Shown here in pieces: positions 1 to 4,951 of a stretch of DNA of 5,370 nucleotides. Where the stretch lies: positions 1 to 5,370 of the forward strand of contig JAEYUU010000595.1 in assembly GCA_023429545.1 (NCBI GenBank). The letters run 5' to 3'. The notes under the pieces are model-generated. The model saw only the letters and a list, made by a program, of their open reading frames with translations. It did no database searches and was not told the DNA's origin. The translations under genes and the position numbers were made by a program. Position 1 is the stretch's first letter. Each line of letters starts with the position of its first letter. This DNA is from Verrucomicrobiota bacterium. GTDB taxonomy: Bacteria > Verrucomicrobiota > Verrucomicrobiia > Verrucomicrobiales > Verrucomicrobiaceae.

Positions 1-771
1 GACCGCGCCCCTGGTGAAGCACCCGGCCAGAGGAGACACGTAGACTTCGAGGAAAAAGCTGCCGACCAGCAGCACCGAGGCGGCGAGAGTGCGTAGAAAT
101 TTGCGGCGTTGCTCACCCGGTGAGCCCGCCTCACCGAAACCACCGCCAAGCATCCGGGGGAAGATGAAGGAGCCGATGCCAAGAACCGGCGGAAGAAGCA
201 AACCCTGATACAGCAACAGCCCGGCAAGCCGCGTCTGCTGGAGATCCATCAACGTGGCGGGACGCGCAAAGAGCCCCGCCCCGGCAATGCCGCAGACGAG
301 ACCGGTGAAGGCCAGCAGGAGTTGCGGCGGAGGCATTTCCTCACGGTAGCGAATCACACGAATCACGAGGCTCACGAGCAAGGATACCAGCAGCGCAATG
401 AACAGGACGTCCCCCTGCGCGTGGCGAAGCAGCAGGTGGCTGACCGCGCAGCCCTGATGCAGCGCGAGGAGCGCGAGCAGTTCCAAACGGGTGAGCTTTG
501 GCGCGGAGGCCATGCGAGGACCAGCCGTTCCGAGGAAGCCTACAACAAACGCACCGCCGAAGGCCTCAATCATCAGGCGTGCATGACTCACACTGGGATA
601 AAAGCTGAGCATCCCGTGGTAGAAGAGGGGCCACAACAGGACGCCGATGATGCTCCAGAGCGTGCCGATGAAGAAAAACAGGCGGAACGGCTCCGCGGCA
701 AGCCAACTAAGACCGGCCGATGCGGACGACCGGCTTTTGCGTTTGCGGTGTTTGCAGGCAGGAAAGCTCAC
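1..771 (-). CDS. NnrS-like multi-pass membrane protein (C-terminus outside window)
   Basis: The reading frame is open from a GTG at 771 to the left edge, giving 257 residues, so the C-terminus is missing. An in-frame TAG at 784-786 bounds it upstream and no ATG occurs near the start, so GTG is the best choice, although no ribosome-binding site is visible. After a very basic N-terminus (residues 7-14) the protein is strongly hydrophobic, with likely membrane spans near 31-50, 66-86, 98-116, 121-140, 150-168, 184-205 and 226-250. The pattern EPFRLFF (27-33), then a His (63) followed by GAFVVGFLGTAGPRM (73-87), resembles the N-terminal half of NnrS proteins, which are haem- and copper-containing inner-membrane proteins of about 400 residues that relieve nitrosative stress. 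Conserved-type histidines are at 52, 63, 105, 112 and 117. The globin and NsrR genes nearby fit this role. A different polytopic family with similar composition cannot be excluded. Confidence 0.72.
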   Translation of the reverse strand, partial: MSFPACKHRKRKSRSSASAGLSWLAAEPFRLFFFIGTLWSIIGVLLWPLFYHGMLSFYPSVSHARLMIEAFGGAFVVGFLGTAGPRMASAPKLTRLELLALLALHQGCAVSHLLLRHAQGDVLFIALLVSLLVSLVIRVIRYREEMPPPQLLLAFTGLVCGIAGAGLFARPATLMDLQQTRLAGLLLYQGLLLPPVLGIGSFIFPRMLGGGFGEAGSPGEQRRKFLRTLAASVLLVGSFFLEVYVSPLAGCFTRGAV

Positions 772-783
772 GTTGGGGTGAAA

Positions 784-826
784 CTAAACACTGATCGCTC
801 CCGGACCCAAGCGCGATCGGGTTTAG
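784..826. repeat. Nested inverted repeat just upstream of the nnrS-like gene
   Basis: Two inverted repeats are nested. CTAAAC (784-789) pairs with GTTTAG (821-826), and inside them GATCGC (793-798) pairs with GCGATC (813-818), leaving a 14-nt loop and a small 3/2-nt internal bulge. The structure begins 12 bp before the GTG of the nnrS-like gene. No T-run follows on either strand, so it is not a standard intrinsic terminator. It may be an operator or an RNA stem in the nnrS leader. The rest of 772-879 shows no recognisable gene or promoter apart from a possible 17-codon reading frame described in the findings. Confidence 0.5.
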
Positions 827-879
827 CGCACCAACTCTTGACTGTTCAGGCGACTCATCTGGCCAATCTCTTCCATGTT

Positions 880-1290
880 TCATGTGGGCAGCGATTCTGA
901 TTTCTTGCTGGCCGCCTTGGCCCGGCGCCGCTTCGCTGGCGGGGAGGGTGGCTCTTCCTGTTTCTCCTCGTCCAGGAAGAGGATGACGCCGCAGTTGTCA
1001 CAGACGTGAAGCGTCCCGTCGGCACGCCGGAGATTTGCGACTCTGCCACTTGGCAGGGACAGGTGGCATCCGCCGCAAATACTGCCCCTCACCGGAGCGA
1101 TGGAGGGCTTGTTCCTGGCACGTCGCTCATCATAATGTTTGAGAATGGCGGTAGGAAGCCGGTCCCTCATGGCGGCAAGCTCCGATGTGATGCCCGGCAG
1201 GTCTGGGGAATTCAGTTCCAGCCGGCGCTTGACCTTGTCCAGGTCAGAGAGACGCCTGAGCCAGACGAGGATGTTTTGTGTTTGTGTCAT
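880..1290 (-). CDS. Short C4-type zinc-ribbon protein (CT398/FlgZ-like zinc domain)
   Basis: This is a 136-residue protein. A predicted helical N-terminal part (about 1-60) is rich in Leu, Arg, Lys and Glu. It is followed by a zinc ribbon with C72-x2-C75 in an ICGGCHLSLP context and C97-x2-C100 in a VCDNCG context, then a basic Pro/Ala/Lys/Arg tail (115-136). The zinc core matches the C4 zinc-ribbon family (zf-RING_7) that includes Chlamydia CT398 and Helicobacter HP0958. Those proteins are about 240 residues with a long coiled-coil hairpin and are reported to interact with sigma-54. Here the coiled coil is much shortened. I chose the ATG at 1290 because further upstream the frame only overlaps the methyltransferase gene and gives low-complexity translation. 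The gene starts 32 bp after the methyltransferase stop, so the two are probably co-transcribed. Its molecular role is unknown; nucleic-acid or polymerase contact is the likeliest guess. Confidence 0.83.
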   Translation of the reverse strand: MTQTQNILVWLRRLSDLDKVKRRLELNSPDLPGITSELAAMRDRLPTAILKHYDERRARNKPSIAPVRGSICGGCHLSLPSGRVANLRRADGTLHVCDNCGVILFLDEEKQEEPPSPPAKRRRAKAASKKSESLPT

Positions 1291-1322
1291 AGTGTTAGTC
1301 GGCCTGGCCGAGCGAGTGCGGG

Positions 1323-2042
1323 TCAAGCGTAGCCCAGTCCACAGGCCCCCATGGCTATCCGGTCGCGCAACGAATCGAGCGCGGCTTCGGAGGACAGGAC
1401 GGCCGGAGCGTTCCGGCGCTTGATCCAGAACCTGAGCTTTTCGTCGCAAGCCACACGCTTGCAGACATAGCCAAGTGGAATTTCCGCGCAATTTCCCCAG
1501 TAGGTGACGACCCTGGTTCCGATGGGAGCGAGGGAAAGTTGTTCGCACACATAGTCCGAGTAGGTGCTGTAAAGCTTGGGCTGCAATTCCACATCCGAGT
1601 CAATGCACAGGGTGGGGAAGACATTCTCCTGAAATGGGTTGTAGATGTAGAATGCATCGAACATCTGAAAACTCACTTCCATCACGTTGGCATGGATGAT
1701 CTCCACCCGTGGTATTCTGTAGCTCCGGAGCATCCTTCTCGCGGTGGCCACAAGGCGCTCCCGCTGTTCGACCCCAGTGAAATGGCCTTCCGTGGTTGCT
1801 GCGCCAACCGCACAAAACTTTCCTGGGCCACAACCGATATCCAGAACCCTGGTGCCAGGTTGCGTGACCAGAAAGCGTGCCGCCTGGCGGCCCACTTCCA
1901 CAGGTGTCCAGTGAATGCGGGAGAGCTTTTGGACCGGCTCTGGATAGGCCTGATCAAACTCCTCATCTCCGAAAAAACGTACGGCCTCAGAGTCAAGGAA
2001 GCGTGGGGCGCGGTCGTCGGGTTCCAGATGGCGTGTAGGCAT
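1323..2042 (-). CDS. Class I SAM-dependent methyltransferase, substrate unknown
   Basis: This 239-residue protein has a Rossmann-type methyltransferase core. Motif I is VLDIGCGPGKFC (66-77), which binds S-adenosylmethionine. The acidic residue that usually contacts the ribose hydroxyls is E92 in FTGVEQRE. A motif II/III segment follows near HANVMEV (117-123), and a motif IV-like YIYNPF lies at 132-137. The leading HWTPVEVGRQAARFL (44-58) and the spacing recall DOT1-like bacterial methyltransferases, but I cannot assign a substrate. The C-terminal 60 residues look like a family-specific extension. ATG 2042 is the only in-frame ATG before the core. It has AAGGGG only one base away, too close for a normal ribosome-binding site, and lies about 2 nt after the start point predicted from the sigma-54 motif. 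The gene is first in a probable operon with the zinc-ribbon gene and divergent from a sigma-54 activator. Confidence 0.85.
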   Translation of the reverse strand: MPTRHLEPDDRAPRFLDSEAVRFFGDEEFDQAYPEPVQKLSRIHWTPVEVGRQAARFLVTQPGTRVLDIGCGPGKFCAVGAATTEGHFTGVEQRERLVATARRMLRSYRIPRVEIIHANVMEVSFQMFDAFYIYNPFQENVFPTLCIDSDVELQPKLYSTYSDYVCEQLSLAPIGTRVVTYWGNCAEIPLGYVCKRVACDEKLRFWIKRRNAPAVLSSEAALDSLRDRIAMGACGLGYA

Positions 2043-2053
2043 GCCCCTTAATA

Positions 2054-2071
2054 ATGCAGGTCCGGTGCCAA
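2054..2071 (-). promoter_or_regulatory. Sigma-54 (-24/-12) promoter for the methyltransferase operon
   Basis: Read on the minus strand, TTGGCAC (2071-2065), then five bases, then CTGCAT (2059-2054), matches the sigma-54 consensus TGGCACG-N4-TTGCA. The two invariant dinucleotides GG (2069-2068) and GC (2057-2056) are exactly 10 bases apart, as required. Transcription would start near 2044, two bases before the methyltransferase ATG, giving an almost leaderless message. The neighbouring divergent gene encodes a sigma-54 activator, which makes a chance match less likely. Confidence 0.68.
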
Positions 2072-2157
2072 GGGCATGTGCTTACATGTACTATATTCAT
2101 TACCAACATCTTGAGAGTGAGCTTGCTCAGGGCGTTGATTTGACAAATTAGGGATGT

Positions 2158-2172
2158 GTGCAAAAATTGCAC
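2158..2172. promoter_or_regulatory. 15-bp palindrome, candidate upstream activator site
   Basis: GTGCAA-AAA-TTGCAC is a perfect 6-3-6 inverted repeat. Its centre is about 121 bp upstream of the predicted sigma-54 start point, in the usual 80-200 bp range for enhancer sites of NtrC-type activators, which bind as dimers through a Fis-type helix-turn-helix. A further GTGCAA half-site lies at 2189-2194, 31 bp away or about three helical turns. The site also lies 39 bp before the activator's own ATG, so it could serve autoregulation. The assignment to this activator is inference. Confidence 0.45.
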
Positions 2173-2210
2173 CAAAGTTAAGGATTGAGTGCAACGTACT
2201 TTCGTCCCCC

Positions 2211-3593
2211 ATGGACCCTGCAAAGATTCACATCCTGGTTCTGGATCGCGATTCCATCGCAGCTCGCAAACTTCAAGATACGCTGGCTCTGGCCGGGTAC
2301 CGGGTCTGGGTGGCATCCCACGAGTCTGATGCACTTTTGCTGGCCTCGGACGAACTTTTCAACATCGTGGTCAAGTCCTTCGATGCGCAGCGCATCGATG
2401 CGGTGGCGCTCATGGAAAAGGTGCGGGGCATCACCCCTGACACGCAATTCATTTTCCTGAGTGACAGAGGCACCATCCACACAGCCGTGGAGGCCATGCG
2501 CAAAGGTGCATTCGACTACCTGTCCAAGCCGTTCGATGCGGAGCAGTTGCTCGAATCCGTGCGAAAGGCTTTGGATTACCAGTCACTTGTGGCAGAAGAT
2601 CAGCAGCTCAAGCTTCGCCTGCGCCGCAGTTCCGACCTAGATATTTTCGCTGGCAGCAGTGCGCCTGTGAAGGATATTAGCCGGCTCATCCAGCAGATCG
2701 CTCCGACCGACGTGACCGTCTTGATCGAGGGCGAGAGCGGCACCGGCAAGGAGATCGTCGCCCGTGCCATCCATGAAAAAAGCCGGCGGCGCACGCGTCC
2801 CTTCATCGCTGTGAACTGTGCCGCCCTGCCGGACAGCCTCATCGAAGCGGAACTGTTCGGTCATGTGCGGGGGGCGTTCACCGGGGCAATCGGCGACCGT
2901 CCGGGGCGGTTCCAACTCGCCCATGGCGGAACCTTGTTCCTCGATGAAATCGGCGACCTATCGCCCAAGGGCCAAGGTGACCTGCTCCGGGTCCTCGAAG
3001 ACGGCATGTTCCGACCGGTTGGAAGCATCAAACTGGAACGGGCAGATGTGCGCATCATCGCCGCTACGAATAAAAGACTGGAGGATGAGAGCCTGAAAGG
3101 AAGATTCCGCGAAGACCTCTACTACCGGCTGAACATCGTTGTCATCAATCCGCCGCCTTTGCGCGACCGCGTTGAGGACATCCCCGCGCTTGTGGAGTCG
3201 TTTGCCCAGCATTTCTGCAACAAGCACCGCCGCCGACAGAAGAAATTCCACAAGGAGACTCTCGCGTTCTTCCAGACGCTGCCCTGGCCGGGGAATGTGC
3301 GTCAATTGCGCAACATCGTCGAGCGCCTTGTAGTTACCATCCCCAAAACCACCATCAAGCGGGAAGACTTGCCACTTGCGCTCACTCAAATCGGCAAGCT
3401 GAACTCAGCATTCCTGATTCAGCCCGGCATGACGCTTGCGCAGGTTGAAGCCGAGCTCATTCGGCAGACGCTGCTCAAAATCTCCTCCAACCGGGCTGCC
3501 GCCGCTGAGCAGTTGGGCATTAGCCGCCGCGCGTTGCAATACAAGATCAAACGTTACGGGCTTTCCGCGCAGGTCAAACAGGGTGGACTTTAA
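2211..3593 (+). CDS. NtrC-family sigma-54 activator with a degenerate receiver domain
   Basis: This 460-residue protein has three domains. The receiver (about 5-121) keeps the fold pattern, D12, S84 (usual Thr/Ser) and K106 in LSKPFD. The phosphoacceptor position is Ser (S56, in VVKSFD) and the second Mg-binding acid is Arg (R13, in LDRDS). The AAA+ domain (about 145-375) is complete: Walker A GESGTGK (174-180), the sigma-54-contacting GAFTGA loop (221-226), Walker B TLFLDE (241-246), arginine fingers in RFREDLYYRL (298-307) and sensor II in WPGNVRQLRN (359-368). A Fis-type DNA-binding helix-turn-helix follows (about 412-450, with AAEQLGISRRALQYKI). It should use ATP hydrolysis to open sigma-54 promoters. 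I chose ATG 2211 because the receiver begins directly after it; an in-frame ATG at 2154 would add 19 residues unlike any receiver and run through the palindrome. No partner histidine kinase gene is in the window. Confidence 0.96.
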   Translation: MDPAKIHILVLDRDSIAARKLQDTLALAGYRVWVASHESDALLLASDELFNIVVKSFDAQRIDAVALMEKVRGITPDTQFIFLSDRGTIHTAVEAMRKGAFDYLSKPFDAEQLLESVRKALDYQSLVAEDQQLKLRLRRSSDLDIFAGSSAPVKDISRLIQQIAPTDVTVLIEGESGTGKEIVARAIHEKSRRRTRPFIAVNCAALPDSLIEAELFGHVRGAFTGAIGDRPGRFQLAHGGTLFLDEIGDLSPKGQGDLLRVLEDGMFRPVGSIKLERADVRIIAATNKRLEDESLKGRFREDLYYRLNIVVINPPPLRDRVEDIPALVESFAQHFCNKHRRRQKKFHKETLAFFQTLPWPGNVRQLRNIVERLVVTIPKTTIKREDLPLALTQIGKLNSAFLIQPGMTLAQVEAELIRQTLLKISSNRAAAAEQLGISRRALQYKIKRYGLSAQVKQGGL

Positions 3594-3674
3594 GAGGGCG
3601 GCAGGCAGGCGCGAACGCAAGAACGTTCGGGATGAAGGGAACTGGAGTCCAGGTCATCACTCGGCCCGATTTGA

Positions 3675-3714
3675 CGCAGTGTACCTGCCTGCAATCTGCG
3701 GGCAGGCCACTGCG
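3675..3714. terminator. Long hairpin between convergent genes, possible bidirectional terminator
   Basis: CGCAGTG (3675-3681) pairs with CACTGCG (3708-3714). Inside a small 2/1-nt bulge, CCTGCCTGCA (3684-3693) pairs with TGCGGGCAGG (3697-3706) through ten bases including one G-T pair, leaving a 3-nt ATC loop. The total stem is 17 bp. It sits between the activator stop (3593) and the stop of the convergent globin gene (3725), the usual place for a shared terminator. No T-tract follows on either strand, so termination by the intrinsic route is unproven. No gene is visible in 3594-3724. Confidence 0.5.
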
Positions 3715-3724
3715 ACAGGGATGA

Positions 3725-4312
3725 CTATTGAGCGGAGGCGGCAGCGGCTGGCTTGGGCCGGTTGAGCACATGGTCGCGCGTGCTGCCCACGATGGCCATC
3801 GCCTGGGCGATGAGTTGCGGATCCACCTTCAGCTCCGTGAGTGTTGCCTGCAGATGTTCCGCGATGGCGTCAAAGTGGGTGTCGTTGAGTCCGCCGAGGT
3901 CTTCATGGGCTGTGCGGAGATCCTTGCCCACATAGGGAATGGGGCCGCCAAGCGCTGCGGAGAGGAATTCCTTCTGCTTCCGCTTCTGCTTCGCCATGCT
4001 GATGTCCTCGAAGTAGTGGTTGACCCTCTTGTCAGCCAGCACCTTCACGTAAAAAAGTTCGACGGCGGCGTCGATGGCGGCTTTGCCTCCGAGCTTTTGA
4101 TAGAGGCTGTCAGCGCGGGCGGTATTGAATTTTTGACGGCAGGCATCATCCGCAAAGGCGTATGTCTGTCCCTCATACACGGTGGTAATGGCGGGATTGG
4201 CTGCTTTCCCGCTGATGGGGCAGGTGCCGTTGGGTGCTGCAGTGGTGCCGGAGTCCGCGGCGCTGGCTGCGAGACAGATGGTGAAGCTGAACAGGAGGAT
4301 TGTTTTTTTCAT
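3725..4312 (-). CDS. Exported YHS-like/group I truncated haemoglobin fusion protein
   Basis: This 195-residue protein starts with a signal peptide (MKKTILLFSFTICLAASA, cleavage near 18-19, no lipobox), so it should act in the periplasm. Residues 31-66 resemble a YHS domain: CPISGK (31-36), YEGQTYAF (46-53) and C58 in ACRQKF. The family's other usual cysteine is replaced (FADDAC). Residues 69-183 form a complete group I truncated globin with the glycine motifs LGGKAAI and LGGPIPYVGKDL. The B10 Tyr is Y88 in FYVKV, the E7 and E11 Gln are Q109 and Q113, and the proximal haem His is H136 in TAHEDLGG. Tyr-B10 with Gln-E11 is the pocket of Mycobacterium HbN, which detoxifies NO with bound oxygen. 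ATG 4312 is chosen because it places the signal peptide correctly; ATG 4345 would add 11 residues. Neither has a clear ribosome-binding site. The gene follows the group III globin by 85 bp and is probably co-transcribed with it. The tail ends in an Ala/Pro-rich stretch. Confidence 0.92.
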   Translation of the reverse strand: MKKTILLFSFTICLAASAADSGTTAAPNGTCPISGKAANPAITTVYEGQTYAFADDACRQKFNTARADSLYQKLGGKAAIDAAVELFYVKVLADKRVNHYFEDISMAKQKRKQKEFLSAALGGPIPYVGKDLRTAHEDLGGLNDTHFDAIAEHLQATLTELKVDPQLIAQAMAIVGSTRDHVLNRPKPAAAASAQ

Positions 4313-4397
4313 GGATGGAGCAGTGCGATGATGTAGTGAGTGCATGTTTTGTCTGATGCGTTCCTTCGAGACATGAAGGGGGCGCAAAGGGATGGCC

Positions 4398-4871
4398 TCA
4401 GGCAGTCTGTTCCGCGCGGTAGGCGGCGTACCGGGCGCGCTGCTCCGGTGTGAGGCGGGAGGGATCAAAGCGAGGATCAGGCACACCGTTGATGCGGCTG
4501 TACAGCACATTGGCCATGTCCTGGGCGCAGTTCTTGATATGGTCGGCGTTGGGGCCGACGAAGAGTTCATCGACCGTGTGCCTGAAGAGGTGCAGCCAGT
4601 GATCGAACTGGGTGCGGCCCATCTCTGTCCTGGGAACCAGCTTCGCGTGCGCGGCCACGGGATTGCCCGTGTAGCCCCCGGTGCGGAAGAGCACCGTTTC
4701 CCAAAAGGCATACATGCGGGGCAGGTGGGTTGCCCAGTCGGTCTGGGCCACGTCGTTGAAGATAAAGCCGAGGAGGTCGTCCCTGCGGACCTTTTCATAA
4801 AACGCATTCACCAGAATCTCGATCCCGGCGCGTCCCTGAAGGTCCTGAAGTGAGTGATTGGCAGTCGGCAT
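4398..4871 (-). CDS. Group III truncated haemoglobin
   Basis: This 157-residue cytoplasmic globin matches the group III (P-type) truncated haemoglobins typified by Campylobacter Ctb. Counting from the chosen ATG, the B10 Tyr is Y25 in AFYEKVRRDD. The E7 His is H49 in DWATHLPRMYAFW. The proximal His is H75 in NPVAAHAKL. The G8 Trp is W92 in FDHWLHLF. The E7 to proximal His spacing (26) equals that of Ctb as I recall it. An extra C-terminal tail of about 30 residues (from RINGVPDPRF) goes beyond the usual ~125-135 length. Group III globins are linked to NO and nitrosative stress, which fits the divergent NsrR-like gene. ATG 4871 is used because the operator palindrome then lies wholly upstream. 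An in-frame ATG at 4886 (five residues longer, with AGG five bases before it) is nearly as likely but sits inside the palindrome. Confidence 0.93.
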   Translation of the reverse strand: MPTANHSLQDLQGRAGIEILVNAFYEKVRRDDLLGFIFNDVAQTDWATHLPRMYAFWETVLFRTGGYTGNPVAAHAKLVPRTEMGRTQFDHWLHLFRHTVDELFVGPNADHIKNCAQDMANVLYSRINGVPDPRFDPSRLTPEQRARYAAYRAEQTA

Positions 4872-4873
4872 GA

Positions 4874-4898
4874 AATTAGGTATCATAAATACCTAATT
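4874..4898. promoter_or_regulatory. Perfect 10-5-10 inverted repeat, probable NsrR-type operator
   Basis: AATTAGGTAT (4874-4883) and ATACCTAATT (4889-4898) are exact reverse complements separated by CATAA. The site lies between the group III globin gene and the divergent Rrf2-family gene. The inner half-sites GGTAT and ATACC are 5 bases apart, the same geometry as TGCAT/ATGCA in the proteobacterial NsrR consensus, although the bases differ. On the minus strand it contains TATGAT (4888-4883), a plausible -10 element, so binding would block the globin promoter. I find no second TAGGTAT copy elsewhere in the window. Confidence 0.72.
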
Positions 4899-4924
4899 GG
4901 AAAAGTGATCTTTCAATCCAATGT

Positions 4925-4939
4925 AAAGAATCCTTCTTT
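4925..4939. repeat. Second small inverted repeat in the divergent region
   Basis: AAAGAA (4925-4930) and TTCTTT (4934-4939) are exact reverse complements with a 3-bp centre. The repeat lies between the main palindrome and the ATG of the Rrf2-family gene, 12 bp before that ATG. It could be a second, weaker binding site or a leader stem, but an A/T-rich 15-mer of this kind can also occur by chance. Confidence 0.3.
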
Positions 4940-4951
4940 TGACACCTCCTG

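Noticed and set aside
322..900. Plus-strand 192-residue reading frame
   Set aside because: It is Gln/Glu/Arg-rich and opposes the clearly hydrophobic, NnrS-like frame on the minus strand, so it is a shadow.
1045..1080. TTGGCA and TGGCAT motifs on the plus strand resembling a sigma-54 -24 element
   Set aside because: GC is not found 10 bases after GG, and the motifs lie inside the zinc-ribbon coding region on the opposite strand.
1291..1548. N-terminal extension of the zinc-ribbon frame up to 1548
   Set aside because: The added residues are Arg/Gly-rich, resemble no family and lie entirely inside the methyltransferase gene in another frame, apart from the 32-bp spacer.
1539..2051. Plus-strand 170-residue reading frame
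   Set aside because: It is antisense to the methyltransferase, has no recognisable motif and reads as a complement artefact.
2134..2150. TTGAT (FNR/Dnr half-site) and TTGACA (-35 like) before the activator gene, with the small ATTTG-A-CAAAT palindrome
   Set aside because: The matching ATCAA half-site is missing, and no good -10 lies 16-18 bases after TTGACA (only AAAATT at 17). The 11-bp palindrome is A/T-rich and short enough to be chance.
4346..4807. Extension of the exported globin frame up to 4807
   Set aside because: The upstream part is the group III globin gene read in a wrong frame (Ser/Pro/Thr-rich), and it would bury the signal peptide internally.
4939..4944. TTGACA just before the NsrR-like gene
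   Set aside because: Any -10 element at proper spacing would fall inside the coding region, after the start codon, so it cannot drive this gene.
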